A stretch of DNA of 64,000 nt from NCBI RefSeq assembly GCF_947494555.1, contig NZ_CANLVF010000003.1, positions 124,001 to 188,000 of the forward strand. Direction: 5' to 3'. Under the pieces are notes generated by a model. It searched no databases, was not told where the DNA came from, and saw nothing but the letters and a program-made list of their open reading frames with translations. This DNA comes from an uncultured Roseibium sp. Its GTDB lineage: Bacteria > Pseudomonadota > Alphaproteobacteria > Rhizobiales > Stappiaceae. Shown here in pieces: positions 27,338 through 35,408 of this stretch. Each line of letters starts with the position of its first letter. Position 1 is the first letter of the stretch. Both the position numbers and the translations under genes were made by a program.

Positions 27338-27935
27338 TTACCGGCGCACGAACAGACTTGCCAAAAAACCCTGCTTCACGCGCGCAGCTACTGGAAAGTA
27401 TTTTTCGACATCGGCGGGTGCCAGATAATTGTCGTGCCTGAAATCAATATCCACCGCCACGAGGTCAAGCGGAATTTCAAAAACATGATCGACTTCATCG
27501 CCGTCCGACTGTTGATCGGCGAAACACGCGTCCCTCAGATTCTGATAATGGCCTGGAAGAGTCTTCTTCCTTGAGGTGAAAAACGTCTCCGCCATCGCCG
27601 CGATGCGACAAGCGCCATTTCCGCTGGTCGCTCTGCCAAAACTCAACGGCGTTCAACGTCACTGTCTCATTGACGTTACAGACATATGTGTCGAACTCGT
27701 TCGACAGAACAGCAATGTGCTCCTCATTCGATTGTGCAAGTGCCTCGTCCTCGGACCCAAAAAGCGTCCATCCGCTTTTTGACAAACGCGCAACCCAACT
27801 TTCTTCGTGGGGCATGTCCGTTACCGGCTGGCCTAGCGGCACTTCGAAAGACTGCGATAACTGGTCCGGTTTCGCGCGGCTCGCGACATAGAAAATTCGA
27901 AACCCCGCGAAAGTCTGCTCAGGGCAAACGCAATG
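27338..27935 (-). pseudogene. Frameshifted hypothetical protein gene between cpaB and cpaA
   Basis: Two overlapping minus-strand frames encode consecutive parts of one protein. The first (open from 27935, first usual start GTG at 27842) reads ...EESWVARLSKSGWTLFGS... and WRLSHRGDGGDVFHLKEED. The second, shifted by one base near 27557-27565, continues LPGHYQNLRDACFADQQ and DHVFEIPLDLVAVDIDFRHD. The joined sequence has the look of a bacterial family with W-L-HRG and vFeIPL--a---FRHD blocks and no known function. No ATG/GTG/TTG precedes 27842 in the open frame, so the start may also be lost. Confidence 0.55.
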
Positions 27936-28045
27936 TCACGCGCGCGCGCTGCGCTCCGTGTCCGGCAGACTTTTACTGGAAGAAAACGTTTGCGGCAACG
28001 GCACAAGGTTAAATCGAGTGACTTAGCCACCTCTGTCTGCTGGAT

Positions 28046-28561
28046 CTAGTAGGCCTGTGCGACCATTTTGAACCAGGCCGTCATCGGATAGACCTGAAGG
28101 CCTGCGATCGCGATCGCGATTCCATACGGTATGCCGCTTTTTTGATCGTGCAGTCTTGCCAGCCACTCCTGCCGCGCCAAAGCGTCCGGCAGAATGACAT
28201 TTGTGCGCATGTACATAAGACCAAGTGTCAAAAACATGCCGTATATGGAAACCAGCAGGACGAATCCCATCAATTCGGGTGTAAAGCCAATCCACAATGC
28301 CATTGCGGTCAGGAATTTTGCGTCACCGCCACCCATCCAGCGCAGATACCAGAATGTAAAACACACGGGAAAGACGACCAGCGGACCCAAGGCGTGTGTG
28401 CCCCAGGACGCGAGCGGAAGGCCTGTTGCCAGTGACAGAATGACAAAACCTGCAATCAGGAGAATCGAAACACGGTTTTGAATCGTCATCGTCAACAAAT
28501 CGGACGCACCGCCAAATGCAACGAGCATCGGAAATACGACCAGGAGTGCAGCCTCTAACAT
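28046..28561 (-). CDS. cpaA: Prepilin peptidase CpaA (A24 family)
   Basis: A 171-residue polytopic aspartic peptidase that cleaves the leader of Flp pilin and TadE-type pseudopilins. The two catalytic aspartates are Asp21 in SDLLTM and Asp80 in GGGDAKF, both in the expected positions relative to helices. It lacks the N-terminal methylase domain of PilD, as usual for Tad systems. It lies 139 bp downstream of the flp stop on the same strand, beyond an intrinsic terminator. Confidence 0.92.
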   Translation of the reverse strand: MLEAALLVVFPMLVAFGGASDLLTMTIQNRVSILLIAGFVILSLATGLPLASWGTHALGPLVVFPVCFTFWYLRWMGGGDAKFLTAMALWIGFTPELMGFVLLVSIYGMFLTLGLMYMRTNVILPDALARQEWLARLHDQKSGIPYGIAIAIAGLQVYPMTAWFKMVAQAY

Positions 28562-28633
28562 GGAAAACCCATTTTTCTCTTTCCGTCAGCCCGATGATAC
28601 AAAGGCCGGGTTAACGAAAGACAGACGGGCAAA

Positions 28634-28662
28634 AAAAAACGGGCAGTGATCTGCCCGTTTTC
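28634..28662 (-). terminator. Intrinsic terminator after flp
   Basis: AAACGGGCA (28637-28645) pairs with TGCCCGTTT (28652-28660). On the minus strand the stem is followed by nine T residues. This would uncouple abundant pilin mRNA from the downstream cpaA. Confidence 0.88.
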
Positions 28663-28700
28663 TTTGCGGCGCCGTTTCCAGCGCTGCAATGCCAGCCGAC

Positions 28701-28877
28701 TTACTTGACGGAATCGTCGAGCTTGGTCGCGATGGTGCTGAAAACGCTCGTCAGCGACGTACCTGCCAGAGAAACGGCAGCGATGATGACGATGGACAGC
28801 AGGCCAGCGATCAGGCCGTATTCGATTGCAGTTGCGCCAGATTCGTCTTTAGCGAAACGGTTCATAAGAGATTTCAT
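28701..28877 (-). CDS. flp: Flp/Fap-type major pilin
   Basis: A 58-residue Flp pilin, the fibre subunit of the Tad pilus. It begins MKSLMNRFAKDESG, with prepilin cleavage expected after that Gly, followed by ATAIEYGLIAGLLSIVIIAA, the hydrophobic assembly helix with the Flp Glu-Tyr pair. The C-terminal part is Ser/Thr-rich and ends TKLDDSVK. It is followed by an intrinsic terminator. No other flp copy is seen in the window. Confidence 0.95.
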   Translation of the reverse strand: MKSLMNRFAKDESGATAIEYGLIAGLLSIVIIAAVSLAGTSLTSVFSTIATKLDDSVK

Positions 28878-29400
28878 GTTTTTGCTCCAAGTACCACTGA
28901 GTTGACAGCTTCAAGTTCGCCGGATCTTTTTTTGGTCCGTTCGAACATGAACTCACCCTAGGACAGAGAGCTTTCCAACCAGTTAAAGTGACCAAATGAT
29001 TCCGCACCAATCGCGATTAGTTTAACTATAGTTAAAAAACGGTATAGATAAAAAACAGTTAATCCACTCAAGAGCAGCAAGTAAAAACATAAACCTTTCT
29101 TAATTTCTATTTCTTCGTCGACCTTCGACGCTAACTTCACTTTCATCGAAGCGCTTTTTCCAGAATACCCCCACCCTCATTGTAATATATACTTTCAATT
29201 CCGCCCAAATCTCGGGCAACGCACCTCTGAGCACGCAACTCTTTCGGAAGCACTTCGAAATTCAACTCAAAACAATTCGAAGTGCCAAAGCATTCCGAAG
29301 CGTGCCGGTGTCAATTCTAATTTTCATCGCGTTAGCAGATCGTTCACCACGTTTGCGGCATCATCTCGAAAGAAATGACACTAATGGAGTATTCATAAGC
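28878..29400. other. AT-rich regulatory spacer between flp and the divergent pilus genes
   Basis: No gene seen. The region must carry the flp promoter (minus) and the promoter of the 29401 gene (plus). It includes the perfect palindrome TTTAACTATAGTTAAA at 29021-29036. Confidence 0.6.
29021..29036. promoter_or_regulatory. Perfect 16-bp palindrome TTTAACTATAGTTAAA
   Basis: Exactly self-complementary site about 145 bp upstream of the flp start and 365 bp upstream of the divergent pilus gene. Its TTAAC halves resemble CtrA half-sites, but inverted rather than direct. Possible operator. Confidence 0.35.
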
Positions 29401-29862
29401 ATGTTTATGAACCTAATCAGATGGACTGGCGTGCTTGTGTTTGCAGTTCAAACAAGCATCGTGATGGCTCAAGATGGACCGGTGATGGTTACAGTAGACC
29501 GTGCCAAGATCTTCCGCATCGATGATGGCGCGTCTGCCGTCATCGTTGGAAATCCATTCATCGCGGATGTTTCCATGTTTGACGACAATACGGTTGTGAT
29601 CACCGGCAAGAGCTACGGCTCAACAAATCTCGTCATTCTGGACAAGGACAGCAAACCGATCGTCGATGAAGTCATCACAGTCCGCGCGGCGGACGACGAT
29701 GTCGTAGCCGTCTACCGCAAGGCCGTTCGCTCATCCATGTCCTGCAGCCCGAACTGCGAACCGACCGTGCGCCTCGGCGACGGTGTCGAAGCCTTCAACG
29801 AAGTCGCAGAGCAGGCGAACTCCAGAAACTCCCTGGCTACCGCTGCAGCGGGAGCCAAATAA
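29401..29862 (+). CDS. CpaC-N-terminal-like periplasmic pilus protein
   Basis: A 153-residue secreted protein: signal peptide (cleavage near VMAQ) followed by one pilus-assembly N-terminal domain (RIDDGASAVIVGNPFIADV, ITGKSYGSTNLVILD), the same fold that starts CpaC but without BON or secretin domains. A CSPNCEP motif near residue 118 supplies a close Cys pair. ATG at 29401 follows a TGGAG site. It is followed 23 bp later by a TadE-type gene and is likely part of the pilus apparatus; its exact partner is unknown. Confidence 0.8.
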   Translation: MFMNLIRWTGVLVFAVQTSIVMAQDGPVMVTVDRAKIFRIDDGASAVIVGNPFIADVSMFDDNTVVITGKSYGSTNLVILDKDSKPIVDEVITVRAADDDVVAVYRKAVRSSMSCSPNCEPTVRLGDGVEAFNEVAEQANSRNSLATAAAGAK

Positions 29863-29885
29863 CCGTCCTATGAAATGAGAAAACG

Positions 29886-30440
29886 ATGAGTGGCAGAAGC
29901 TATTACCGCCGATTAATAGGCCGCAGGATACTCAGATCCTTTGTGAAGGATCGTGAAGGGGTTACCGCAGTCGAGTTTTCGATGATCGCGCTGCCATTCT
30001 TCATCATCGTTTTCGGGATCATGGAAATCGGGATTGCGATGTTCGTAAATCGCATGGTCGACAATTCCGTAATCAGCGCATCCCGGCTCATCAGAACCGG
30101 TCAACACGGCGGCATCTCGACAGTTGCCGAGTTTAAAGATGTGGTTTGCGGCTATATGCCGTCCTTTATGTGCGACACGGACAGGCTGACTGTCGACGTA
30201 CAGCGGGTGGACGATTTTGCCGACGCGGCAGCGCAAGCAAGCCCGTATGACGAAGACGGCAACCTGAAAGACAATGACGACGATAACCTTTCCACGGGCG
30301 GTGCCGGGGACATTGTGGTCGTCAAAGTGCTTTACAGATGGCCGATGATGACCTCGGCCCTCAATCTCGCTCTCAATGACAACGGCACCGAACGCTATCT
30401 CACATCAACAATGGTGTTCCGCAATGAACCCTGGGAATGA
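29886..30440 (+). CDS. TadE-family pseudopilin
   Basis: A 184-residue minor pilin-like protein. After a basic leader, DREGVTAVEFSMIALPFFIIVFG carries the prepilin-type cleavage site and Glu in an assembly helix (Gly-Val-Thr-Ala-Val-Glu-Phe), as in TadE/TadF. CpaA is the expected processing enzyme. The C-terminal domain contains paired Cys (about 89 and 97) and a Pro-Tyr-Asp-Glu loop. It precedes a second TadE-like gene by 16 bp. Confidence 0.88.
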   Translation: MSGRSYYRRLIGRRILRSFVKDREGVTAVEFSMIALPFFIIVFGIMEIGIAMFVNRMVDNSVISASRLIRTGQHGGISTVAEFKDVVCGYMPSFMCDTDRLTVDVQRVDDFADAAAQASPYDEDGNLKDNDDDNLSTGGAGDIVVVKVLYRWPMMTSALNLALNDNGTERYLTSTMVFRNEPWE

Positions 30441-30456
30441 TACCTGGAGACCGTCA

Positions 30457-31038
30457 ATGATCGCGAACAACCTTACAATTCGTGCCTTGAAAAAACTCCG
30501 CAGGGATGAAGATGGCGTATCCGCTGTTGAGTTTGCGATGATCCTGCCGTTCATGTTTCTGCTGCTCATTGGAATGACGGAGCTGGCAGAGGCCCTGAAC
30601 CAGGATCGGAAAGTCAGCCGTATTGCCAACGCGATCGCCGACTTGGTCGCCCAGGAAGAAGCGGTTGAACGAAACGACCTCAACGATTTGCTTGATATCG
30701 GCGCAGAAATTCTCGCACCGTATCCTGCAGATAATCTGCAGGTCATCGTTGCAAGCATAACTTTCGACGAAGACGGAGACGCTACCGTTGACTGGAGCCG
30801 GGATTCTACGGAATCAGTTCCCTGGACAGCCGGTGATGCCCCTCCAATCACATTACCGGCCTCTGTCGCCGTTCCGAATTCGTCCGTTGTCGTCGGCCAG
30901 ACAAATCTGACTTACACGCCGAGTTTCACGGGCGTGTTTACGGGTATCTTCGACTGGAGCCCGTCCGCGCTCGAGCTAAGCGACACCTATTACCTGGCAC
31001 CGCGTATCACGGGCACCGTCACCTGCGGCAACTGCTGA
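30457..31038 (+). CDS. Second TadE/TadG-like pseudopilin
   Basis: A 193-residue protein with an N-terminal RDEDGVSAVEFAMILPFMFLLL segment (cleavage-type Gly, conserved Glu and assembly helix). It ends in CGNC, a close Cys pair. Start at 30457 is chosen because GGAGA lies 8 bp upstream; an ATG at 30424 overlaps the preceding gene. The central Asp/Pro-rich part gives no further family match. Third gene of the plus-strand pilus unit. Confidence 0.85.
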   Translation: MIANNLTIRALKKLRRDEDGVSAVEFAMILPFMFLLLIGMTELAEALNQDRKVSRIANAIADLVAQEEAVERNDLNDLLDIGAEILAPYPADNLQVIVASITFDEDGDATVDWSRDSTESVPWTAGDAPPITLPASVAVPNSSVVVGQTNLTYTPSFTGVFTGIFDWSPSALELSDTYYLAPRITGTVTCGNC

Positions 31039-31152
31039 GCTTCACCCAGGCAACGAATAGTAATTCTCCCGTATTTGTATCGTCGCACAATACGGGTACC
31101 CTCCAGGGATGCTGCATTGCAATATTCCGTGTTCAGGTGGGACCCGCAACCG

Positions 31153-32565
31153 ATGGCGACAAACAAGACCTATGACCAGATAGCCGTAGGCGATTCGGCA
31201 GAAATCGTACGCGAGTGCTCCAGCAATGACCTGCTGGTATTCGCGCACGCTTCGGGAAATCACAATCCGATCCATTTGCCTGATACCGATTGGACTGGCG
31301 ACGGTGTAGTCGACAAACCGGTCGCCCCGGCGATGTGGGTCGGAGGATTGGCGTCGGCGGTCCTAGGCAATATCCTGCCCGGTCCCGGGACAGTCTACAA
31401 ATCGCAATCATTCCGGTTTCTGGGTGCGGCTGCCGTTGGTGATCAATTGCATGTCAGGGTTACGGCGACAGACAAAAAACCGGACAATGTAATTGTCTTC
31501 GATCTCACCGTAACGCGTGGAGACGGCGTCCGGCTTGTGGAAGGTGTTGCCGAAGTGAAGGCCCCGACCGAGACGATAGAATTCGATTCCAGCAATATCC
31601 CCGCCTTGCTGGTGCAGCGGCACAGGCATTTCAACAGAATGATCGAGCTGGCAAAAACATTGCCAGCCTTGCCGACCGCGGTGGCTGCACCCGACGATCC
31701 CAACTCTCTTGATGGTGCCTTACTGGCAGCACGCGAAGGATTGATCCATCCCGTATTAATCGGTGCGAAGGACAGGATCGAGGCCGCAGCCAGGGAATTG
31801 GACGAAGATATCGGCGATTTCGAACTAATCGATATAGAGGACGAAATGGAGGCAGCAGGCCGCGCAGTGGCAATGGTCCATGAGGGCAAGGTCAAAGCGG
31901 TCATGAAGGGCCACTTGCACACCGATCACCTCTTGCACCACGTTGTGAAGCGCGATGGCGGGTTGCGCACTAAGCGCCGTATCAGCCACGTGTTCGTCAT
32001 GGATATTCCCGGACGCAAGACACCGGTGCTGATCTCGGACGCGGCAATAAACATCACGCCCGACCTCAATGCCAAGGTCGACATCACCCAGAATGCTATC
32101 GACGCAGCCTTGTCGCTCGGCCTCGAAACACCAAAGGTCGGCATTCTTTCAGCGATCGAAACCGTCAATCCTGCAATCCCTTCCAGCCTTGATGCAGCCG
32201 TGTTGTCCAAGATGGCCGAAAGAGGACAGATTACCGGCGCTGTCGTCGACGGGCCGCTGGCGATGGACAATGCCATCGATGTCCAGGCCGCCCGCACAAA
32301 GGGAATAACATCGCTCGTGGCCGGTCACGCGGAGGTATTGATTGTTCCCAACCTGGAATCGGGAAACATGCTGGCAAAGGAACTCACCTTCATTGCCCAT
32401 GCCGAGGCGGCCGGACTTGTGATTGGTGCAAAGGTGCCGGTCATGCTGACAAGCCGTGCCGATGACGGACGCGCACGCCTGGCCTCTTGTGCGCTCGCAC
32501 TGCTTTATATGCACTGGCAGGCGAACGGGACACCGGCAGGCATTCTGGACCGGGAGGCAAAATGA
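31153..32565 (+). CDS. MaoC-like hydratase / phosphate acetyltransferase fusion
   Basis: A 470-residue two-domain enzyme. Residues about 1-140 form a MaoC hot-dog domain with the hydratase motif HASGNHNPIH. Residues about 165-470 form a phosphate acetyl/butyryl-transferase domain (KGHLHTDHLL, ISDAAINITPDL, VDGPLAMDNAI). The PTA part would interconvert acyl-CoA and acyl-phosphate; the MaoC part is expected to handle enoyl- or hydroxyacyl-CoA. ATG at 31153 follows an AGGTGGG site. The stop overlaps the ackA start (ATGA), so the two are translationally coupled. Confidence 0.9.
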   Translation: MATNKTYDQIAVGDSAEIVRECSSNDLLVFAHASGNHNPIHLPDTDWTGDGVVDKPVAPAMWVGGLASAVLGNILPGPGTVYKSQSFRFLGAAAVGDQLHVRVTATDKKPDNVIVFDLTVTRGDGVRLVEGVAEVKAPTETIEFDSSNIPALLVQRHRHFNRMIELAKTLPALPTAVAAPDDPNSLDGALLAAREGLIHPVLIGAKDRIEAAARELDEDIGDFELIDIEDEMEAAGRAVAMVHEGKVKAVMKGHLHTDHLLHHVVKRDGGLRTKRRISHVFVMDIPGRKTPVLISDAAINITPDLNAKVDITQNAIDAALSLGLETPKVGILSAIETVNPAIPSSLDAAVLSKMAERGQITGAVVDGPLAMDNAIDVQAARTKGITSLVAGHAEVLIVPNLESGNMLAKELTFIAHAEAAGLVIGAKVPVMLTSRADDGRARLASCALALLYMHWQANGTPAGILDREAK

Positions 32566-33731
32566 ACATGGCACCGGTCATCCTCGTCCTCAACACCGGT
32601 TCCTCGTCGATAAAATTCTCGCTTTACTCCGGCGCCGAAATCCAATTGTCCGGACAGATTTCCGGCCTCGGTGCGGTGCCGAAGATCGAGCTGGAATCGC
32701 GTGCTTCCGCCAGACGCGTGGAACGGCTCCTGACAGCACAGGAAGGTGAAAACCATCGCGCGGCGCTGAAGGCCCTTCTGCCCGTCCTGGAGGAGGAACT
32801 GAACGGTTGCCACGTCGATGCCGTTGGGCACCGCGTTGTCCATGGCGGGACCAAATACACCGGCCCGGTGCGTATTACCGACGAGGTTCTCGAGGAACTT
32901 GGAAAGCTCGAGCCGCTGGCGCCGCTGCACCAGCCACACAATCTTGCCGGGATCAGGGGAGCGCGCATGGCGTTTCCAGGCGCATCTCAAACGGCCTGTT
33001 TCGATACTTCATTTCACCGCAACCATCCCTGGGTGAACGATACGTTCGCCTTGCCGCGAAGCCTTTATGACGAAGGCGTTCGGCGTTACGGCTTTCACGG
33101 CCTGTCTTACGAATATATCTGCGACTATCTCAAGATCTCTGCGCCTGATGTTTACGCAGGCAAGGTCATCGTCGCGCATCTGGGCAACGGCGCCTCCATG
33201 TGCGCTATCCGGGACGGCCAGAGCATCGGATCAACGATGGGTTTCACCGCGCTTGACGGTCTGCCGATGGGCACGAGATGCGGCCAGCTGGATCCTGGTG
33301 CGGTATTGTATCTGCTCACGACCAAGGGCATGTCGGCAGATGAGGTTTCGGATCTTCTTTATAGAGAATCCGGGCTCAAAGGACTGTCTGGCATCACCCA
33401 GGACATGCGGACATTGACGTTGAGCGACGATCCGAAGGCAGCGCAGGCGATTGACTATTATGTCTTTCGCGCCCGACGGGAACTGGGCGCCATGGCCGCT
33501 GTCCTCAGCGGTGTGGACACGTTCGTGTTCACCGGCGGCATCGGGGAAAACGCAGCGGGGATCCGATCGAGAGTGTGTGCAAATCAGGACTGGATCGGAA
33601 TGGCGATTGATGAAAACAAGAACAACACCAACGCAATAGACATTTCAACGGAAGATTCCCGCATGAAGGTGTTGGTCATACCGACAAACGAAGAGGAAAT
33701 GATCCGCCGTCATACAGAGAAACTGATGTGA
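32562..33731 (+). CDS. ackA: Acetate kinase
   Basis: A 389-residue acyl-phosphate/ADP phosphotransferase. Conserved motifs are LVLNTGSSSIKF (nucleotide loop), VGHRVVHGG, FDTSFH, RRYGFHGLSYEY, HLGNGASM, GLPMGTRCGQLDPG and FTGGIGENA. It starts within the stop codon of the preceding phosphotransacetylase fusion after a GGGAGG site, so the acyl-CoA to acyl-phosphate to acid plus ATP route is encoded together. Substrate could be acetate, propionate or butyrate. Confidence 0.96.
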   Translation: MNMAPVILVLNTGSSSIKFSLYSGAEIQLSGQISGLGAVPKIELESRASARRVERLLTAQEGENHRAALKALLPVLEEELNGCHVDAVGHRVVHGGTKYTGPVRITDEVLEELGKLEPLAPLHQPHNLAGIRGARMAFPGASQTACFDTSFHRNHPWVNDTFALPRSLYDEGVRRYGFHGLSYEYICDYLKISAPDVYAGKVIVAHLGNGASMCAIRDGQSIGSTMGFTALDGLPMGTRCGQLDPGAVLYLLTTKGMSADEVSDLLYRESGLKGLSGITQDMRTLTLSDDPKAAQAIDYYVFRARRELGAMAAVLSGVDTFVFTGGIGENAAGIRSRVCANQDWIGMAIDENKNNTNAIDISTEDSRMKVLVIPTNEEEMIRRHTEKLM

Positions 33732-33757
33732 ACGCAGGTGTTGCGGCGACGAGCCAA

Positions 33758-34738
33758 CTATTGCGCGGTCGGCTCAAGCAGCTTTGCAAAGTCATCCTCG
33801 AACGTTCTCAGCACCGGACGGTAGTCCGCGTGAACGACCGGTTCGAAGCCTCCCGGCAGATCAGGCTCGATTGCAAGGTAGGCGTCTGGCGCTTCCCGCC
33901 GCATATCCATCAGTCCGGCGCGCAGTCTGCGTTTGAGTGCGTCCGGCAGATCCTTTGAAATGCTGTGGGCAGAGTAAGGTATCGGTGGCGATCGCCACAC
34001 GATTTCCAGATCCTTGAAGCCCTTGCTTCCTGATACGTAATAATCGTTCAAAGTGCCTGCCGTGAACCCGTTCTTGGCCTCGCCGGCGAGACTGGACCAC
34101 GCCAGCGAAGCCTGAACGCGCCCGTCCAGCAACGCCCGCAAACCTTCGACCGGGCTCTGGACCTCGACCAGAGTTTGAAAATGTGTTCGAGCATCGATGC
34201 CGTCGGCGGCAAGGTTTGCAATCGGCACGCGGTAAGCTGCGACGGCCTTCTTGTTTCCGACCGCAAGCCGTGTTCCCTTCAGGTCCTCAAGGGACGTATT
34301 TGCATCGCTTCGTTTGCTGACAAGAATTGCATAAAAGCGCGCTGGAAAATCATCCGGACCTGCCGTGACAAGCGGCTCGACGCATTTGCAAAGCCGGTGT
34401 GCTGCGGCATACGCAGAAGGAGACAGCCTGACATAGTCTATGCGCCCGTTCACAATCCCTTCGACGGCTTCACCAAGCGTGTCCATCAGAAACAGGTCGA
34501 CCGGCAGGTCGGCGATTTCCTCCAGGGCAAGGCGAAAGGGCTCCACACGATCACGTGTCGTTTCATCCCCTGCCACAATCACACCCAGGCGCAAGCGGTC
34601 GGGCATGGCATCGCGATCCGCAGCATTGGCAGAAACCACAAGAGGCAACAGCAGGAGAATCACCCCAATTGATTTCACGCATTCGAACGAGAAAGCCACA
34701 GTCCTGTCATAACTGTCTGAGAGTTTTGAAAAAATCAT
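33758..34738 (-). CDS. PhnD-like periplasmic binding protein
   Basis: A 326-residue substrate-binding protein of the phosphate/phosphite/phosphonate ABC-transporter family (PhnD type). The hydrophobic signal segment GVILLLLPLVVSANA is preceded by 23 residues if ATG 34738 is used; a GTG at 34675 would give a cleaner signal peptide. Family blocks are LRLGVIVAGDE, YVRLSPSAYAAAH and DLKGTRLAVGNKKAVAAYRVP. No permease or ATPase gene is adjacent, so it is an orphan binding protein here and the ligand is unknown. Confidence 0.85.
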   Translation of the reverse strand: MIFSKLSDSYDRTVAFSFECVKSIGVILLLLPLVVSANAADRDAMPDRLRLGVIVAGDETTRDRVEPFRLALEEIADLPVDLFLMDTLGEAVEGIVNGRIDYVRLSPSAYAAAHRLCKCVEPLVTAGPDDFPARFYAILVSKRSDANTSLEDLKGTRLAVGNKKAVAAYRVPIANLAADGIDARTHFQTLVEVQSPVEGLRALLDGRVQASLAWSSLAGEAKNGFTAGTLNDYYVSGSKGFKDLEIVWRSPPIPYSAHSISKDLPDALKRRLRAGLMDMRREAPDAYLAIEPDLPGGFEPVVHADYRPVLRTFEDDFAKLLEPTAQ

Positions 34739-34781
34739 TTTTCGCCCGAAAGTTCGCCTGCCCCAAATATTGGACTAATTT

Positions 34782-35396
34782 ATGCAGAATTCTATCACGA
34801 CGGTCGTATTCGATATAGGGAATGTCCTCATCGAATGGAATCCCGAAATTCTCTACCGTCAACTCATTCCCGATCCGCTCGAACGCAAAACGTTTCTGGA
34901 AACCGTCTGTACGTCTGACTGGAACTTGCAGCAAGACCTCGGCCGGTCCTGGAAAGAGGGCGTTGAGACCTTAACCGTACAATTTCCCGACAAGGCCGAT
35001 CTGATCGCCGCCTATTCGGATCGTTGGCACGACATGGTCCCAGGTGAAATTCCAGGAACGCGTCAACTTCTGACTGAACTCGCGTCGAAAGGCGTACCGC
35101 TCTATGCGGTGACCAATTTTTCTGCCGAGAAATTCGTCGAAGCCCAGGACCGTTTTCCGTTCCTGAAGACCAGTTTTCTCGATACCGTTGTTTCGGCGCA
35201 CGAAAGGCTCATCAAACCGGATCCGAAAATCTACGAGGTTCTGTTTGAACGCAATGATCTGAAGCCTGTGGACTGCTTCTTCATCGACGATTCAAAGGCG
35301 AACGTGGCAGCCGCCCGGTCAGTGGGCATGTCAGCGCATCACTTCCAGTCCGCGGCCGGGCTTGAAGTGGACCTAAAGCGGTTGGAACTTCTCTAG
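34782..35396 (+). CDS. HAD-superfamily (IA) phosphatase
   Basis: A 204-residue haloacid-dehalogenase-like hydrolase of the YihX type. Motif I is FDIGNVLIEW with the nucleophilic Asp but Gly-Asn instead of the second Asp, as in other YihX-like proteins. Motif II is YAVTNFSAEK, motif III HERLIKPDPKIY and motif IV FFIDDSKANV. The substrate is probably a sugar phosphate or similar small phosphate ester. It is divergent from the PhnD-like gene and ends 12 bp before the convergent deacetylase gene. Confidence 0.9.
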   Translation: MQNSITTVVFDIGNVLIEWNPEILYRQLIPDPLERKTFLETVCTSDWNLQQDLGRSWKEGVETLTVQFPDKADLIAAYSDRWHDMVPGEIPGTRQLLTELASKGVPLYAVTNFSAEKFVEAQDRFPFLKTSFLDTVVSAHERLIKPDPKIYEVLFERNDLKPVDCFFIDDSKANVAAARSVGMSAHHFQSAAGLEVDLKRLELL

Positions 35397-35408
35397 AGCG
35401 GTTCAAGC

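Noticed and set aside
34782..35396. HAD protein with Gly-Asn in place of the second motif-I aspartate, considered inactive
   Set aside because: FD-GNV is normal for YihX-like phosphatases and the other three motifs are intact.
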